Counted from the first letter of the stretch, positions 1 through 6,887 are shown. The stretch: DNA of 14,097 nt from Alphaproteobacteria bacterium MarineAlpha3_Bin3 (GCA_002938075.1 PTLK01000026.1:1-14097), one strand, 5' to 3'. Numbers and translations: made by a program. Notes: generated by a model from the sequence alone, not told the origin.

Positions 1-57
1 AATGGTCACGACCAGCAGGATGGCAACGAAAAGATCGACGATTAACGAATAGGTCAC
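1..57 (-). CDS. DUF6468-like flagellar-locus membrane protein (5' end only)
   Basis: Only the first 19 codons are in the window; the gene runs off the left edge. Reading the minus strand from a GTG at 57-55 gives VTYSLIVDLFVAILLVVTI, a hydrophobic N-terminal segment typical of a signal anchor. An AAGGA ribosome binding site lies about 7 bases before the GTG. Alphaproteobacterial fliM genes are commonly followed by a short membrane-anchored protein of the DUF6468 family with a very similar start, so the assignment rests on position plus this N-terminus. The gap from the fliM stop is 87 bp, so co-transcription with fliL-fliM is likely. The function of DUF6468 proteins is not known to me; a role near the flagellar motor is inferred only from neighbourhood. 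Confidence 0.6.
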   Translation of the reverse strand, partial: MTYSLIVDLFVAILLVVTI

Positions 58-144
58 GACAATTCCTTACCTGTTGGCGCCAAACTTATTTTTTTGACCA
101 CGAACGCGGGCCCGTTATCCGGAAACCGTGTCGCATGCAACGAT

Positions 145-1314
145 CTAGCGAGGTTTCTTTTCAATTTTATCTTCAATCCTGATGGCAATCTGGTTGCCCT
201 TGCGGCCCATCTTGCCGGAATACATTGGAACATTGCCGCACTGCAGGGATACCAGGGAATCCGGGGTGGCGCTGAACATGATCCGTGAACCGATCTTGAG
301 ATCGAAAACGTCGCTTAGACGCATGATCTGCTGGTCGACGACGGCTTCCAGGTCTACTTCGGTCAGCCACAGCTCTTCCGCAAGGTGGGTTTCCCAGATG
401 GAGTCACGGCCGAATTTCTCGCCCATGAAACTCTGCAGCAGTAATTCGCGAACCGGTTCCAGGGTCGCGTACGGCAGCAACAACTCCAAACGGCCACCGC
501 GGTCTTCCATGTCGATCCTAAGCCTAGTGACGATGGCGGCGTTGGAAGGCCGAGAAATGGTGGCGAACCGTGGGTTTGTTTCCAGTCGGTCGAAACGGAA
601 AGTCACCGGACTCAGGGGCTCGAACGCGGCGCTCAGGTCACTGAGCATGACATGAACCATCCGTTCAACGAGCGAACGTTCGATGGTCGTATAGGGGCGG
701 CCTTCGATACGCATGGCCGCTGTGCCCCGGTGGCCGCCGAGAAGCACGTCGACGATGGAATAAATCAGGGATGAATCGACGGTAATGAGTCCGAAATTGT
801 CCCATTCCTCGGCCTTGAACACGCTCAACATGGCCGGCAGCGGGATCGAATTCAGGTAATCACCGAAACGGATCGAGGCAATATTGTCGAGCGAAACCTC
901 GACGTTGTCGGAGGTGAAATTCCTGAGCGACGTCGACATCAGGCGGACCAGACGGTCGAAGACAACCTCCAGCATCGGCAGGCGTTCGTAAGAAACAAGG
1001 GCGCTCGACAAAATCGCCTGAATGCCGGATTTGTCTCCGGTTTCTTCATGCTCTTCGTCAAACCCCAGAAGGCTATCGATTTCTTCCTGGTTCAGGACCC
1101 GCGTCGATTCCCGGGCACCGCCGGCAACATCGTCTTCAACGTCGCCTTCCTCGCCCTCGCCCTCGCCCTCTCCGACCATGGTTTCCCATTCGGCGGCGAG
1201 ATCGTCCTGTTCATCTTCACTGCCTGCGTCACCGCCCGCGTCATTACCTTCCACGGAGGCTTCCCTTTCGGCAGCCGGGACGTCTTGATCTTCTTCGTCG
1301 GCAGGACTGGTCAT
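145..1314 (-). CDS. fliM: Flagellar motor switch protein FliM
   Basis: FliM forms, with FliG and FliN, the cytoplasmic C-ring that sets the direction of rotation, and binds phosphorylated CheY. The protein is 389 aa. The CheY-binding motif family (consensus like LSQxEIDALL) appears as LNQEEIDSLLG at residues 74-84. The middle CheC-like domain covers about 97-300 with the LLGGHRG turn at 191-197, and the C-terminal FliN-like SpoA domain covers about 305-389 (ending with a GRKGNQIAIRIEDK-type strand). The odd part is the N-terminus: residues 1-70 are low complexity and strongly acidic (27 Asp/Glu, 2 Arg), with a GEGEGEGEEGD run and a DDLAAEWETMVG segment that recurs in alphaproteobacterial FliM. 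The ATG at 1314 has AGGAA about 11 bases upstream. The gene lies 31 bp after fliL and is probably in one operon with it. Confidence 0.97.
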   Translation of the reverse strand: MTSPADEEDQDVPAAEREASVEGNDAGGDAGSEDEQDDLAAEWETMVGEGEGEGEEGDVEDDVAGGARESTRVLNQEEIDSLLGFDEEHEETGDKSGIQAILSSALVSYERLPMLEVVFDRLVRLMSTSLRNFTSDNVEVSLDNIASIRFGDYLNSIPLPAMLSVFKAEEWDNFGLITVDSSLIYSIVDVLLGGHRGTAAMRIEGRPYTTIERSLVERMVHVMLSDLSAAFEPLSPVTFRFDRLETNPRFATISRPSNAAIVTRLRIDMEDRGGRLELLLPYATLEPVRELLLQSFMGEKFGRDSIWETHLAEELWLTEVDLEAVVDQQIMRLSDVFDLKIGSRIMFSATPDSLVSLQCGNVPMYSGKMGRKGNQIAIRIEDKIEKKPR

Positions 1315-1345
1315 GACAATATGGTTCCTAACCTACATGGAGGCC

Positions 1346-1876
1346 CTATTGGACAAGTATTTCCTTAAACAAAACGTCTTGGATTTTGGCAGGGGCGGCG
1401 GCGGCATTGACCCGCGTTAGCAACTCTTCGCGCAACCTGTACATCCCCGCCGAACCTTTCAAATCCTCTATTCTCAGTTCCCTAAGATAAACCTGGAAGT
1501 TGTCCATAATACGGGGCATGACGCTTTCGATCCTACTAATATCCTCACCGTCGGCAAGTTCCAGGCTGATCCTGATCTTCAAGAAGGTCGATTTGCGACC
1601 CCCGGCGTTGAGGTTGACGATCAATTCCTCCAACGGAAAAAAGACCGCGTTTTCCTTGTCAACTTCCTCTTCCTCTTCCTTTGTAGCCTCTTCGCCGGTG
1701 ATCAATTCGATTATCGGCTGGAGGAGCCCGGTGAAGTAAGCCGCAGCGATTCCGCCAATGGCGAGCAACAAAACGACGGCAATGATGATAAGTTTCTTCT
1801 TGCCACCGGGTTTGTCGGATGACTCATCACCCTCGTCTTCAGGCTCTTCGTCTTCTAGGTCTTCTTCGTCGGCCAT
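1346..1876 (-). CDS. fliL: Flagellar basal body-associated protein FliL
   Basis: FliL is a single-pass inner-membrane protein that surrounds or supports the stator units at the flagellar motor. The 176-aa protein has a very acidic cytoplasmic tail (residues 2-21), a basic KKK stop just before one membrane helix (about 29-51), an acidic linker (62-76), and the periplasmic FliL domain (about 77-176) with the typical FFPLEELIVNLN strand, TFLKIRISLEL strand and the C-terminal IQDVLFKEILVQ helix-strand end. Length is usual for the family. AGGGA lies 7 bases before the ATG. It is the first gene of the minus-strand set fliL-fliM-DUF6468. A candidate CtrA-type promoter lies 55-86 bp upstream. Confidence 0.95.
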   Translation of the reverse strand: MADEEDLEDEEPEDEGDESSDKPGGKKKLIIIAVVLLLAIGGIAAAYFTGLLQPIIELITGEEATKEEEEEVDKENAVFFPLEELIVNLNAGGRKSTFLKIRISLELADGEDISRIESVMPRIMDNFQVYLRELRIEDLKGSAGMYRLREELLTRVNAAAAPAKIQDVLFKEILVQ

Positions 1877-1930
1877 CGCCTGATCCCTGTGATACTACAG
1901 GCCTCACGTCGTTAGCTCCGCCGCTAGGAA

Positions 1931-1962
1931 AATATAGATTGGGTTGGTTAACAACTTCTTGA
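1931..1962 (-). promoter_or_regulatory. Candidate CtrA-type promoter of fliL-fliM
   Basis: On the minus strand a -10-like TATATT occupies 1936-1931. The sequence TCAA-N7-TTAACC lies at 1962-1946, so the CtrA-type box (consensus TTAA-N7-TTAA, one mismatch) sits exactly where a -35 hexamer would be expected. That is the arrangement of CtrA-activated early flagellar promoters in Caulobacter, whose fliLM operon belongs to this class. No good -35 hexamer is present, in keeping with an activator-dependent promoter. The functional role is inferred. Confidence 0.5.
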
Positions 1963-2114
1963 GATCGGTGGTCGCTGGTCCCCCCGATCTTCATAATCAG
2001 TCATGGGGCTTGCAGTCTAGTTATCCGCGCGGCAAGGCCGAATCAGAGAATACCAAATGTCCCCGGTACTGGGCAACAAAGGCTGTTACCAATAAGATTT
2101 ACGCCCGTTTTCGC

Positions 2115-2150
2115 CCCGGGCAATAAATGCCGGGCAAAGCATACTTTCCG
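2115..2150. promoter_or_regulatory. Two overlapping ftr-like (FlbD enhancer) motifs upstream of flgF
   Basis: Site A is the near-palindrome CCCGGGCAATAAATGCCGGG (2115-2134). Site B is GCCGGGCAAAGCATACTTTCCG (2129-2150, GCCGGGCAAA then TTTCCG). Both resemble the C-CGGCAA...TTGCCG-like ftr elements bound by the sigma-54 activator FlbD in Caulobacter. They lie 72-107 bp before the -24 element, a normal enhancer distance. Site A also has weak hairpin potential but no T-run, and no gene ends nearby, so a terminator is unlikely. Confidence 0.5.
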
Positions 2151-2190
2151 CTGCCGCCGTGATAAGCCCCCCTCGCCACGAAAATTCCTA

Positions 2191-2203
2191 CAACCCGTTG
2201 ATT
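2191..2203 (-). promoter_or_regulatory. IHF-like site upstream of flgF
   Basis: CAACCCGTTGATT matches the reverse complement of the IHF consensus WATCAANNNNTTR at every defined position. It lies between the ftr-like motifs and the -24/-12 promoter, where IHF bends DNA to bring an enhancer-bound activator to sigma-54 polymerase. Confidence 0.5.
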
Positions 2204-2221
2204 TTCAACAAATTCATCGAT

Positions 2222-2237
2222 TGGCACGGCCCATGCA
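2222..2237 (+). promoter_or_regulatory. Sigma-54 promoter of flgF operon
   Basis: TGGCACGGCCCATGCA fits the -24/-12 consensus TGGCACG-N4-TTGCW with a single mismatch (A for the first T of the -12 element) and exact spacing. The predicted transcript start is near 2248, about 38 bases before the flgF ATG. It most likely drives flgF-flgG-flgA-flgH up to the terminator at 5765. Confidence 0.75.
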
Positions 2238-2285
2238 TAGTAATCGCCGGGTACGTGTGAATTTTAACAAGGGATTTGTGGAACC

Positions 2286-3020
2286 ATGGAAACGACAACA
2301 CTGATAGCGCTTTCCCGACAAGGCGGGCTCAGACGTCAATTGGCCATTGTCGCCAACAACATCGCCAACATGAACACCAATGGATACAAGGGCGAACGCG
2401 TGATGTTCGTCGAACATCTGGTGAAAAGCCCCGGCGGCCAAAGGCTGTTGGGGAGGAAATTGGCTTATGTCCGCGACATTGCAACCCTGTTGGATTTCAG
2501 CGAAGGGCCGGTGGAAGGAACCGGCAATCCCCTCGACCTGGCCATCACCGGCGAAGGGTTCTTCGTTGTTCAGACCGAAGACGGGGAACGATACACCCGC
2601 AACGGCCGTTTCAAGCTGGATGACGGCGGGCAACTGGTCAACCAGAACGGCGAGCCGCTTCTTTCAACTGGCAACCAGCCGTTTTTCCTGGGCCCCGAGG
2701 ACACGGAAATCACCATTTCCAGGGACGGAACGGTGGCCACCAATAACGGCGACCTCGGCCGAATCAAGCTCGTTGACTTCGAAAACCCGCAGTTCCTCAA
2801 GCGTTCCGCCGGCGGCCTATTCTCCGCCAAAGCGGTGCCCAGGGACGTGGAATCGCCGAAAATCGTCCAGGGCATGCTCGAAGGATCCAACGTTCAACCG
2901 ATTCTCGAAATGTCGAAGATGATCGAAATTAGCCGCACGTATGACAGTGTCCGCAAATTTATCGAACGCGAAGACGAAAGGATGAGAAACATGATCAAGG
3001 GGATGGGTCAAACGGCTTAA
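2286..3020 (+). CDS. flgF: Flagellar basal-body rod protein FlgF
   Basis: FlgF is a proximal-rod subunit of the axial structure that crosses the periplasm. The 244-aa protein has the flagellar rod/hook N-terminal signature (ANNIANMNTNGYKGERVMF, about residues 23-41), the central FlgE/F/G segment with NPLDLAITGEGFFVVQT and YTRNGRFKLDD (about 80-115), and the C-terminal rod motif with EGSNVQPILEMSKMIEISRTYDS (about 198-220). The N-terminus METTTLIALSRQGGLRRQ without a signal peptide is normal, since rod proteins leave by the flagellar type III system. It is the first gene after the sigma-54 promoter. The 130-bp gap to flgG is larger than the other gaps in this set and holds a hairpin and a small ORF. 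Confidence 0.95.
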   Translation: METTTLIALSRQGGLRRQLAIVANNIANMNTNGYKGERVMFVEHLVKSPGGQRLLGRKLAYVRDIATLLDFSEGPVEGTGNPLDLAITGEGFFVVQTEDGERYTRNGRFKLDDGGQLVNQNGEPLLSTGNQPFFLGPEDTEITISRDGTVATNNGDLGRIKLVDFENPQFLKRSAGGLFSAKAVPRDVESPKIVQGMLEGSNVQPILEMSKMIEISRTYDSVRKFIEREDERMRNMIKGMGQTA

Positions 3021-3052
3021 AGCCTACTAAACCCGTCGAAGCGAGAAAAACG

Positions 3053-3082
3053 CCGGCGTTTGGGCCAAAGGCCCGGCGCCGG
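3053..3082 (+). other. Strong GC hairpin between flgF and flgG
   Basis: CCGGCG (3053-3058) pairs with CGCCGG (3077-3082), and inside it GGGCC (3062-3066) pairs with GGCCC (3070-3074) around an AAA loop, with a TTT/GG internal loop able to form U-G pairs. There is no T-run after it, so it is not a standard terminator. An RNA processing or 3'-end protecting element within the operon is a reasonable guess. Confidence 0.45.
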
Positions 3083-3094
3083 AGGATCAACCCC

Positions 3095-3154
3095 ATGCAA
3101 CCTCAAGAAACCAAACCAACGACGAAAAATATCAAGAAAGGACGGGAATTATGA
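3095..3154 (+). CDS. Possible 19-aa leader ORF overlapping the flgG start
   Basis: An ATG at 3095, with GGAGG at 3081-3085 (9 bases upstream), opens a 19-codon frame (MQPQETKPTTKNIKKGREL). Its stop TGA overlaps the flgG start codon as ATGA (3151-3154), the usual geometry of translational coupling. The peptide is hydrophilic and basic with no recognisable domain. flgG also has its own ribosome binding site inside this frame, so translation is not certain. No family is recognised, and chance occurrence in a 130-bp gap cannot be ruled out. Confidence 0.3.
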   Translation: MQPQETKPTTKNIKKGREL

Positions 3155-3936
3155 GATCTTTAGACATCGCAGCGACAGGAATGATAGCGCAGCAAAGGAA
3201 CGTGGAGGTGGTGGCGAATAACCTGGCCAACATGAACACCACCGCATTCACGCGCAGGCGCACGGAATTCCACGATTTGATCTATCAAGACCTGAGGCGC
3301 GTCGGCACCACGTCGTCGGATTCCGGCACCGTGGTCCCGTCGGGCGTGCAATTGGGGCTCGGCGTCAAGCTGGCGGCAGTCTACCGCATCCACGAGCAGG
3401 GCAACCTGGAAGCTACCGACAACACCTTTGACATGGCCGTCCAAGGCAAGGGTTTCTTCCAGATCACCCTGCCCAACGGCGGAACCGCCTACTCCCGGGA
3501 CGGAACTTTCCAGTTGGATGCCGATGGCGACATCGTCACCCACGACGGTTTCACCTTGGAGCCCGGAATCACGGTTCCCAACAACGCCATTGACGTGACT
3601 ATCAACCAATCCGGTGAAGTGCTGGTCAAAATCGAAGGTCAGGTCGCTTTCTCCAACGTCGGGCAGATAGAACTCGCCAACTTCGCCAACGAATCCGGCC
3701 TGCAGGCCGAAGGCGACAACCTGTTCACGGAGACACCGGCATCGGGCACGGCGACTACCGGAAACCCGGGATCCGTTGGCTTCGGTTCGATCCTCCAGGG
3801 ATTCCTGGAGACGTCAAACGTCAACGCGGTCGAGGAAATTTCCAATCTGATCTCGGCCCAGCGCGCCTATGAAATGAATTCGAAGGTCATTCAGACCTCC
3901 GATGAAATGATGGGCACCCTATCGGCGCTCCGTTAA
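3151..3936 (+). CDS. flgG: Flagellar distal rod protein FlgG
   Basis: FlgG builds the distal rod, which passes through the P and L rings. The 261-aa length is standard. The N-terminal signature is MRSLDIAATGMIAQQ followed by ANNLANMNTTAFTRRRTEF (about 23-41). The middle contains NTFDMAVQGKGFFQI and AYSRDGTFQLDADGD, and the C-terminus has the FlgG-type GFLETSNVNAVEEISNLI, AQRAYEMNSKVIQTSDEMM. AAAGGA lies about 12 bases and CGGGAA about 3 bases before the ATG at 3151. It is followed after 11 bp by flgA. No truncation or unusual residue is visible. Confidence 0.97.
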   Translation: MRSLDIAATGMIAQQRNVEVVANNLANMNTTAFTRRRTEFHDLIYQDLRRVGTTSSDSGTVVPSGVQLGLGVKLAAVYRIHEQGNLEATDNTFDMAVQGKGFFQITLPNGGTAYSRDGTFQLDADGDIVTHDGFTLEPGITVPNNAIDVTINQSGEVLVKIEGQVAFSNVGQIELANFANESGLQAEGDNLFTETPASGTATTGNPGSVGFGSILQGFLETSNVNAVEEISNLISAQRAYEMNSKVIQTSDEMMGTLSALR

Positions 3937-3947
3937 GGAAAGGTAAG

Positions 3948-4934
3948 ATGAAAAAGCTCGTTTTTGCCCTGCTGACAGCGGTTTTACTGCTGCCGACTGC
4001 TTCGGCGGCGGGCGGAGAATCCGTCGCCTTGTCCCGGTCCGCGGGCCAGGCCAAGGTGGTTTTGCGCGAATCCGTAAGCGTCAAAAGCAAATTGGTGCGC
4101 CTCAACGATCTGTTTTCCGGAACCGGGGAAAAGGCGGACATCGCCGTGGCTTATGCCCCGGTCCCGGGAAAACGGGCGATTTTTGACTCCCGCTGGCTGT
4201 ACCGGGTGGCCCGGGCTTACGGTTTGAACTGGCGGCCCCTGGGGCTTCAGGACCAGATCGTGGTCGAGCGGGAAAGCCAGATGATTACCCGCGAGGAAAT
4301 AGAAGACTCCATCCGGGTCGCGCTGATCGACCGCGGGGCCGATCCCAACACGAAGGTGGAACTAAGCAACCGGATGATGCGGCTTTACGTTGCCAGCGAC
4401 GTCGCGGCGAGCGTCGGCGTTGAAGATGTTTCCTACGAACCCCGGACCGGGCGTTTTACCGCCATCCTGGTCGCCCCGGCGGGCGATCCCGGAGCGACGC
4501 GAACGCGGGTGACGGGACGTCTTCATAGGGAAACCGATGTCCCGGTGCCGGCCAGGCGAATACAAGCCAACGAAGTGATTACCGAACGCGACATCAAATG
4601 GGTGAAGGTAGGCCAAAACCGGCTGCCCCGGGGAGTTATCGTCGATATCAACGAATTGATCGGCAAGTCCCCTAAACGGTGGCTTAGGGCGGGTATTCCG
4701 GTTCGGACCGCCAACGTTCAACCGCCGATTTTGGTTCCCAAGGGGTCGTTGGTGACGATCTACCTCAAGGCCCCGAGGATGATGCTCACGGTCCAAGGCA
4801 AGGCCCTGGAAAACGGCAGCGACGGAGACGTCATCCGGATTAACAACACCCAAAGCAACAAGGTCATCGAAGCCGAAGTTACGGGGGTCGCCAAAGTCGC
4901 CGTCCTGCCTCCCGGCAAAATAGTAATGAATTAA
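3948..4934 (+). CDS. flgA: Flagellar P-ring assembly chaperone FlgA
   Basis: FlgA is a periplasmic chaperone needed for assembly of FlgI into the P ring. The 328-aa protein starts with a Sec signal peptide (MKKLVFALLTAVLLLPTASA, cleavage about residue 20). A divergent N-terminal region of about 170 residues follows. The SAF domain lies at about 196-258 (VPVPARRIQANEVITERDIKW ... LRAGIPVRTANVQPP), and the C-terminal beta domain at about 262-323 (VPKGSLVTIYLKAPRMMLTVQGKALENGSDGDVIRINN). The last motifs are diagnostic of FlgA. AAGGAAAGG just before the ATG gives a good ribosome binding site, and the start is 11 bp after the flgG stop. Its client, FlgI, is encoded at the right end of this window. 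Confidence 0.95.
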   Translation: MKKLVFALLTAVLLLPTASAAGGESVALSRSAGQAKVVLRESVSVKSKLVRLNDLFSGTGEKADIAVAYAPVPGKRAIFDSRWLYRVARAYGLNWRPLGLQDQIVVERESQMITREEIEDSIRVALIDRGADPNTKVELSNRMMRLYVASDVAASVGVEDVSYEPRTGRFTAILVAPAGDPGATRTRVTGRLHRETDVPVPARRIQANEVITERDIKWVKVGQNRLPRGVIVDINELIGKSPKRWLRAGIPVRTANVQPPILVPKGSLVTIYLKAPRMMLTVQGKALENGSDGDVIRINNTQSNKVIEAEVTGVAKVAVLPPGKIVMN

Positions 4935-4965
4935 GTCGCCCCTATAGGCGGCCAACAAGGAGAAG

Positions 4966-5733
4966 ATGAAGATGAGGCCCAAGATCGGACAAACCATGCT
5001 GCGCTTGACCGCCTATGGCTTGGTGGCGTTGACGGTGACCGGCTGCAATGTGCTGAGCCGGCTTTCGGAAGTCGGCGACGGCCCGGAACTGACGAAAATC
5101 GTCAACCCGGTGGCGCGGCCGGGCTACCGGCCGGTAAGCCTGCCGATGCCGACACCCCAAGTCGCCGAAGAAAACCCCAATTCCCTATGGCGGGCCGGCG
5201 CCAAGGCTTTTTTCAAGGACCATCGGGCCAAGGAAATAGGCGATGTGGTGACGGTCAAGCTTGAATTCACAGACAAAGCCACCTTCGATAACACGACCAC
5301 GCGGAAACGGGCCGACAAGGAGGACACCAATATAACCCAGCTTCTCGGCCTCGAAGCAGAATTTTCCAAGGTGCTGCCGCAAGCGGTCTCGGCCGCTGCG
5401 CTGCTTAGCTTCGACAACGCTCATGAAACCAAGGGCGACGGTGATATAGCCCGGAGTGAAACCATCAGCCTGACTTTCGCCGCCGTGGTCACGCAAATTC
5501 TTCCCAATGGTTCGCTGGTCATCGTCGGCCGCCAGGAAATCCTGGTCAACTCGGAATTGCGCGAGCTGATGGTCACCGGCGTCGTCCGTCCCTCGGACAT
5601 CGATTCCGACAACACCATTTCTCACGAAAAAATTGCCGAAATGCGCGTCGCCTACGGCGGCAGCGGCACCATCAGCCAGCTTCAGCAACCCCGCTGGGGA
5701 ACGCAAATCTGGGATATTATTTTCCCGTTCTAG
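4966..5733 (+). CDS. flgH: Flagellar L-ring lipoprotein FlgH
   Basis: FlgH forms the L ring in the outer membrane around the rod. The protein is 255 aa from the ATG at 4966; a second ATG at 4972 (253 aa) has better spacing (9 rather than 3 bases) from AAGGAG at 4957-4962 and may be the true start. A lipoprotein signal peptide ends in LTVTGC, so Cys27 (or Cys25 from the second start) would be lipid-modified. The conserved FlgH features follow: SLWRAGAKAFFKDHRAKEIGDVVTV, the ITQLLGLEAEFSKVLP segment, the ISLTFAAVVTQILPNGSLVIVGRQEILVN strands, and the C-terminal ISHEKIAEMRVAYGGSGTI...W. It is the last gene of the flgF operon, and an intrinsic terminator begins 32 bp after its stop. Confidence 0.96.
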   Translation: MKMRPKIGQTMLRLTAYGLVALTVTGCNVLSRLSEVGDGPELTKIVNPVARPGYRPVSLPMPTPQVAEENPNSLWRAGAKAFFKDHRAKEIGDVVTVKLEFTDKATFDNTTTRKRADKEDTNITQLLGLEAEFSKVLPQAVSAAALLSFDNAHETKGDGDIARSETISLTFAAVVTQILPNGSLVIVGRQEILVNSELRELMVTGVVRPSDIDSDNTISHEKIAEMRVAYGGSGTISQLQQPRWGTQIWDIIFPF

Positions 5734-5764
5734 GTTCGGCTTAATTTGAACCTGGCAACTTTAA

Positions 5765-5796
5765 AGGCCGGTGCTTTCGCACCGGCCTCTTTTTTT
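5765..5796 (+). terminator. Intrinsic terminator after flgH
   Basis: A perfect 10-bp stem, AGGCCGGTGC (5765-5774) with GCACCGGCCT (5779-5788), has a TTTC loop and is followed by C and seven T residues (5790-5796). It ends the flgF-flgH transcript. Read on the minus strand the same stem is followed only by TTTAAA, so it may also stop dksA transcription, less efficiently. Confidence 0.93.
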
Positions 5797-5827
5797 GCGC
5801 CCGATGGAAGCAAGCACGAAGAAAAGG

Positions 5828-6244
5828 TTATTCGTCGCGATGGGTTTTTTCCATCCGCTCGTGACGTTCCTGGGCCTCGACGGACAGGGTGGCAATGGGC
5901 CGGGCTTCCAGTCTGGAAAGAGTGATGGGTTCGCTTGTCTCCAGGCAGTAGCCGTAGGACCCTTTTTCGATTCTTTCCAGGGCCTCATCAATTTTGACAA
6001 TCAGCTTGCGGGCGCGATCACGGGTCCTGAGTTCCAGTGACCTGTCCGTTTCGATCGACGCCCTGTCGGCAATATCGGGCTCCAAGTTGCCGCCTTCTTG
6101 AAGATGTTGGAGGGTATCGTTGGTTTCACTTAGGAGTTCATCTCTCCAAACCAAAAGTTTCTGCCGGAAATATTCCCGCATCTGGTTATTCATAAAAGAT
6201 TCTTTTTTGGTCGGTTTGTAGTCCGGCGGCAGGGTGACGTTCAT
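5828..6244 (-). CDS. dksA: RNA polymerase-binding transcription factor DksA (cysteine-poor)
   Basis: DksA binds in the RNA polymerase secondary channel and, with ppGpp, adjusts initiation at many promoters. I chose the ATG at 6244, giving 138 aa that start MNVTLPPDYKP as in alphaproteobacterial DksA; the open frame reaches 6325 but that extension is basic and contains the promoter. A GGGAG lies 10 bases upstream. The coiled-coil covers about 22-95, and its tip has the essential DxxDxA motif as D57-I-A-D60-R-A62. The C-terminal globular domain has only one of the four zinc-binding cysteines (C100 in YGYCLETSEP; the others are replaced in RLEARPIATLSVEAQE). Single-cysteine DksA proteins are known and functional in other alphaproteobacteria, for example Rhodobacter sphaeroides. 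Its position among flagellar genes could link motility to the stringent response, but that is inference. Confidence 0.93.
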   Translation of the reverse strand: MNVTLPPDYKPTKKESFMNNQMREYFRQKLLVWRDELLSETNDTLQHLQEGGNLEPDIADRASIETDRSLELRTRDRARKLIVKIDEALERIEKGSYGYCLETSEPITLSRLEARPIATLSVEAQERHERMEKTHRDE

Positions 6245-6283
6245 CCTTCTTGGGCTCCCAGATCGTTTTTTTTTCGAGGCCGG

Positions 6284-6312
6284 AATATAGGAGGGGCGGA
6301 CGCGTACGGCAA
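6284..6312 (-). promoter_or_regulatory. Sigma-70-type promoter of dksA
   Basis: On the minus strand TTGCCG (6312-6307), a 17-bp spacer and TATATT (6289-6284) form a near-consensus promoter. The bases after the -10 are GC-rich (CCGGCCTCG), a discriminator type often found at stringently controlled promoters. The leader then carries a run of nine A residues. The promoter lies within the 141-bp gap after fliX, so dksA can be expressed independently of it. Confidence 0.65.
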
Positions 6313-6385
6313 GAGCCAATTTCATTCAGGGGAAATCAACTAGAGCTTTGAAAACACTAATATAATTGAAAACAGACGAGTCGGG

Positions 6386-6835
6386 CTAAAAATCCCCCTT
6401 CGGATCACGGGTCAGTTTGGCGACTTCGACCTCGGCCCTGAGTTCGATCTCGTCGATAATTTCATTGAGTCTGGGATCGTCACTATCTTGGCGTTTTTGC
6501 CGCAACTTCTGAGCCAGTTCCGTTAGCCGGTCCTTGGAAATGGTCCCGGTCAGAATGGCCAACCTAAATTCGTCGAGACGATCAAGAAGGTCATCGCCGT
6601 ACTGCTTCAACAATCCCCGGGACCGTCCGTCGGTTGCATCGGGAACCTCCTGAACCGCGAGTATGGATTCCACCCCCCCGACCGGCGCCGTTCCCTCAAC
6701 GGCCTGGGGACTGTCAACCGCACTAGCCCCAGCCGTGCCGCGGACGCGTTCGGCGAATTCGCCCGCTTTCGCCATCGACTTTTTCTTTTTCGTCGCGGCG
6801 GACTGTTTTGAGGAACCGACCTTGGAGATTCTCAT
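6386..6835 (-). CDS. fliX: Class II flagellar assembly regulator FliX
   Basis: In Caulobacter FliX associates with the early basal body and controls the sigma-54 activator FlbD, coupling assembly to late flagellar gene expression. I chose the ATG at 6835 (149 aa, MRISKVGSSKQ...), the usual FliX start and length; the open frame runs back to 6988 but its first 51 residues look non-coding. The N-terminal third is low complexity and basic (KKKKS). The conserved part is about 54-149: VESILAVQEV, the helix LLKQYGDDLLDRLDEFRLAILTG, and the C-terminal DDPRLNEIIDEIELRAEVEVAKL. No Shine-Dalgarno sequence is visible before this ATG, which is unusual here. The presence of FliX fits with the ftr-like motifs near flgF, the flgE-like gene and flgI; flbD itself is not in the window. 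Confidence 0.9.
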   Translation of the reverse strand: MRISKVGSSKQSAATKKKKSMAKAGEFAERVRGTAGASAVDSPQAVEGTAPVGGVESILAVQEVPDATDGRSRGLLKQYGDDLLDRLDEFRLAILTGTISKDRLTELAQKLRQKRQDSDDPRLNEIIDEIELRAEVEVAKLTRDPKGDF

Positions 6836-6887
6836 TTGAAAACTACTGGTTATGGGACCTAAGCCGGCGACATCTACAAATCCTATG

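Larger units (their letters stand above)
1877..2285. other. Divergent control region between fliL and flgF
   Basis: This 409-bp gap holds no convincing gene; the one open frame (1944-2126) has no family resemblance. From left to right it contains a fliL promoter with a CtrA-like box, about 150 bp with nothing I recognise, a pair of overlapping ftr-like motifs, an IHF consensus site and a sigma-54 promoter for flgF. The flgF ribosome binding site is AAGGGA at 2269-2274, 11 bases from its ATG. Confidence 0.8.

Noticed and set aside
1944..2126. 60-codon open frame in the fliL-flgF gap
   Set aside because: It has no ribosome binding site and no recognisable features, and it overlaps the CtrA-like box and the ftr-like motif.
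2115..2134. Inverted repeat read as a terminator
   Set aside because: The stem has a G-G mismatch, there is no T-run and no gene ends here; it fits better as an activator-binding palindrome.
6245..6325. Upstream extension of DksA to 6325
   Set aside because: It holds the TTGCCG/TATATT promoter and a poly-A stretch, and DksA relatives start at MNVTLPPDY-like sequence.
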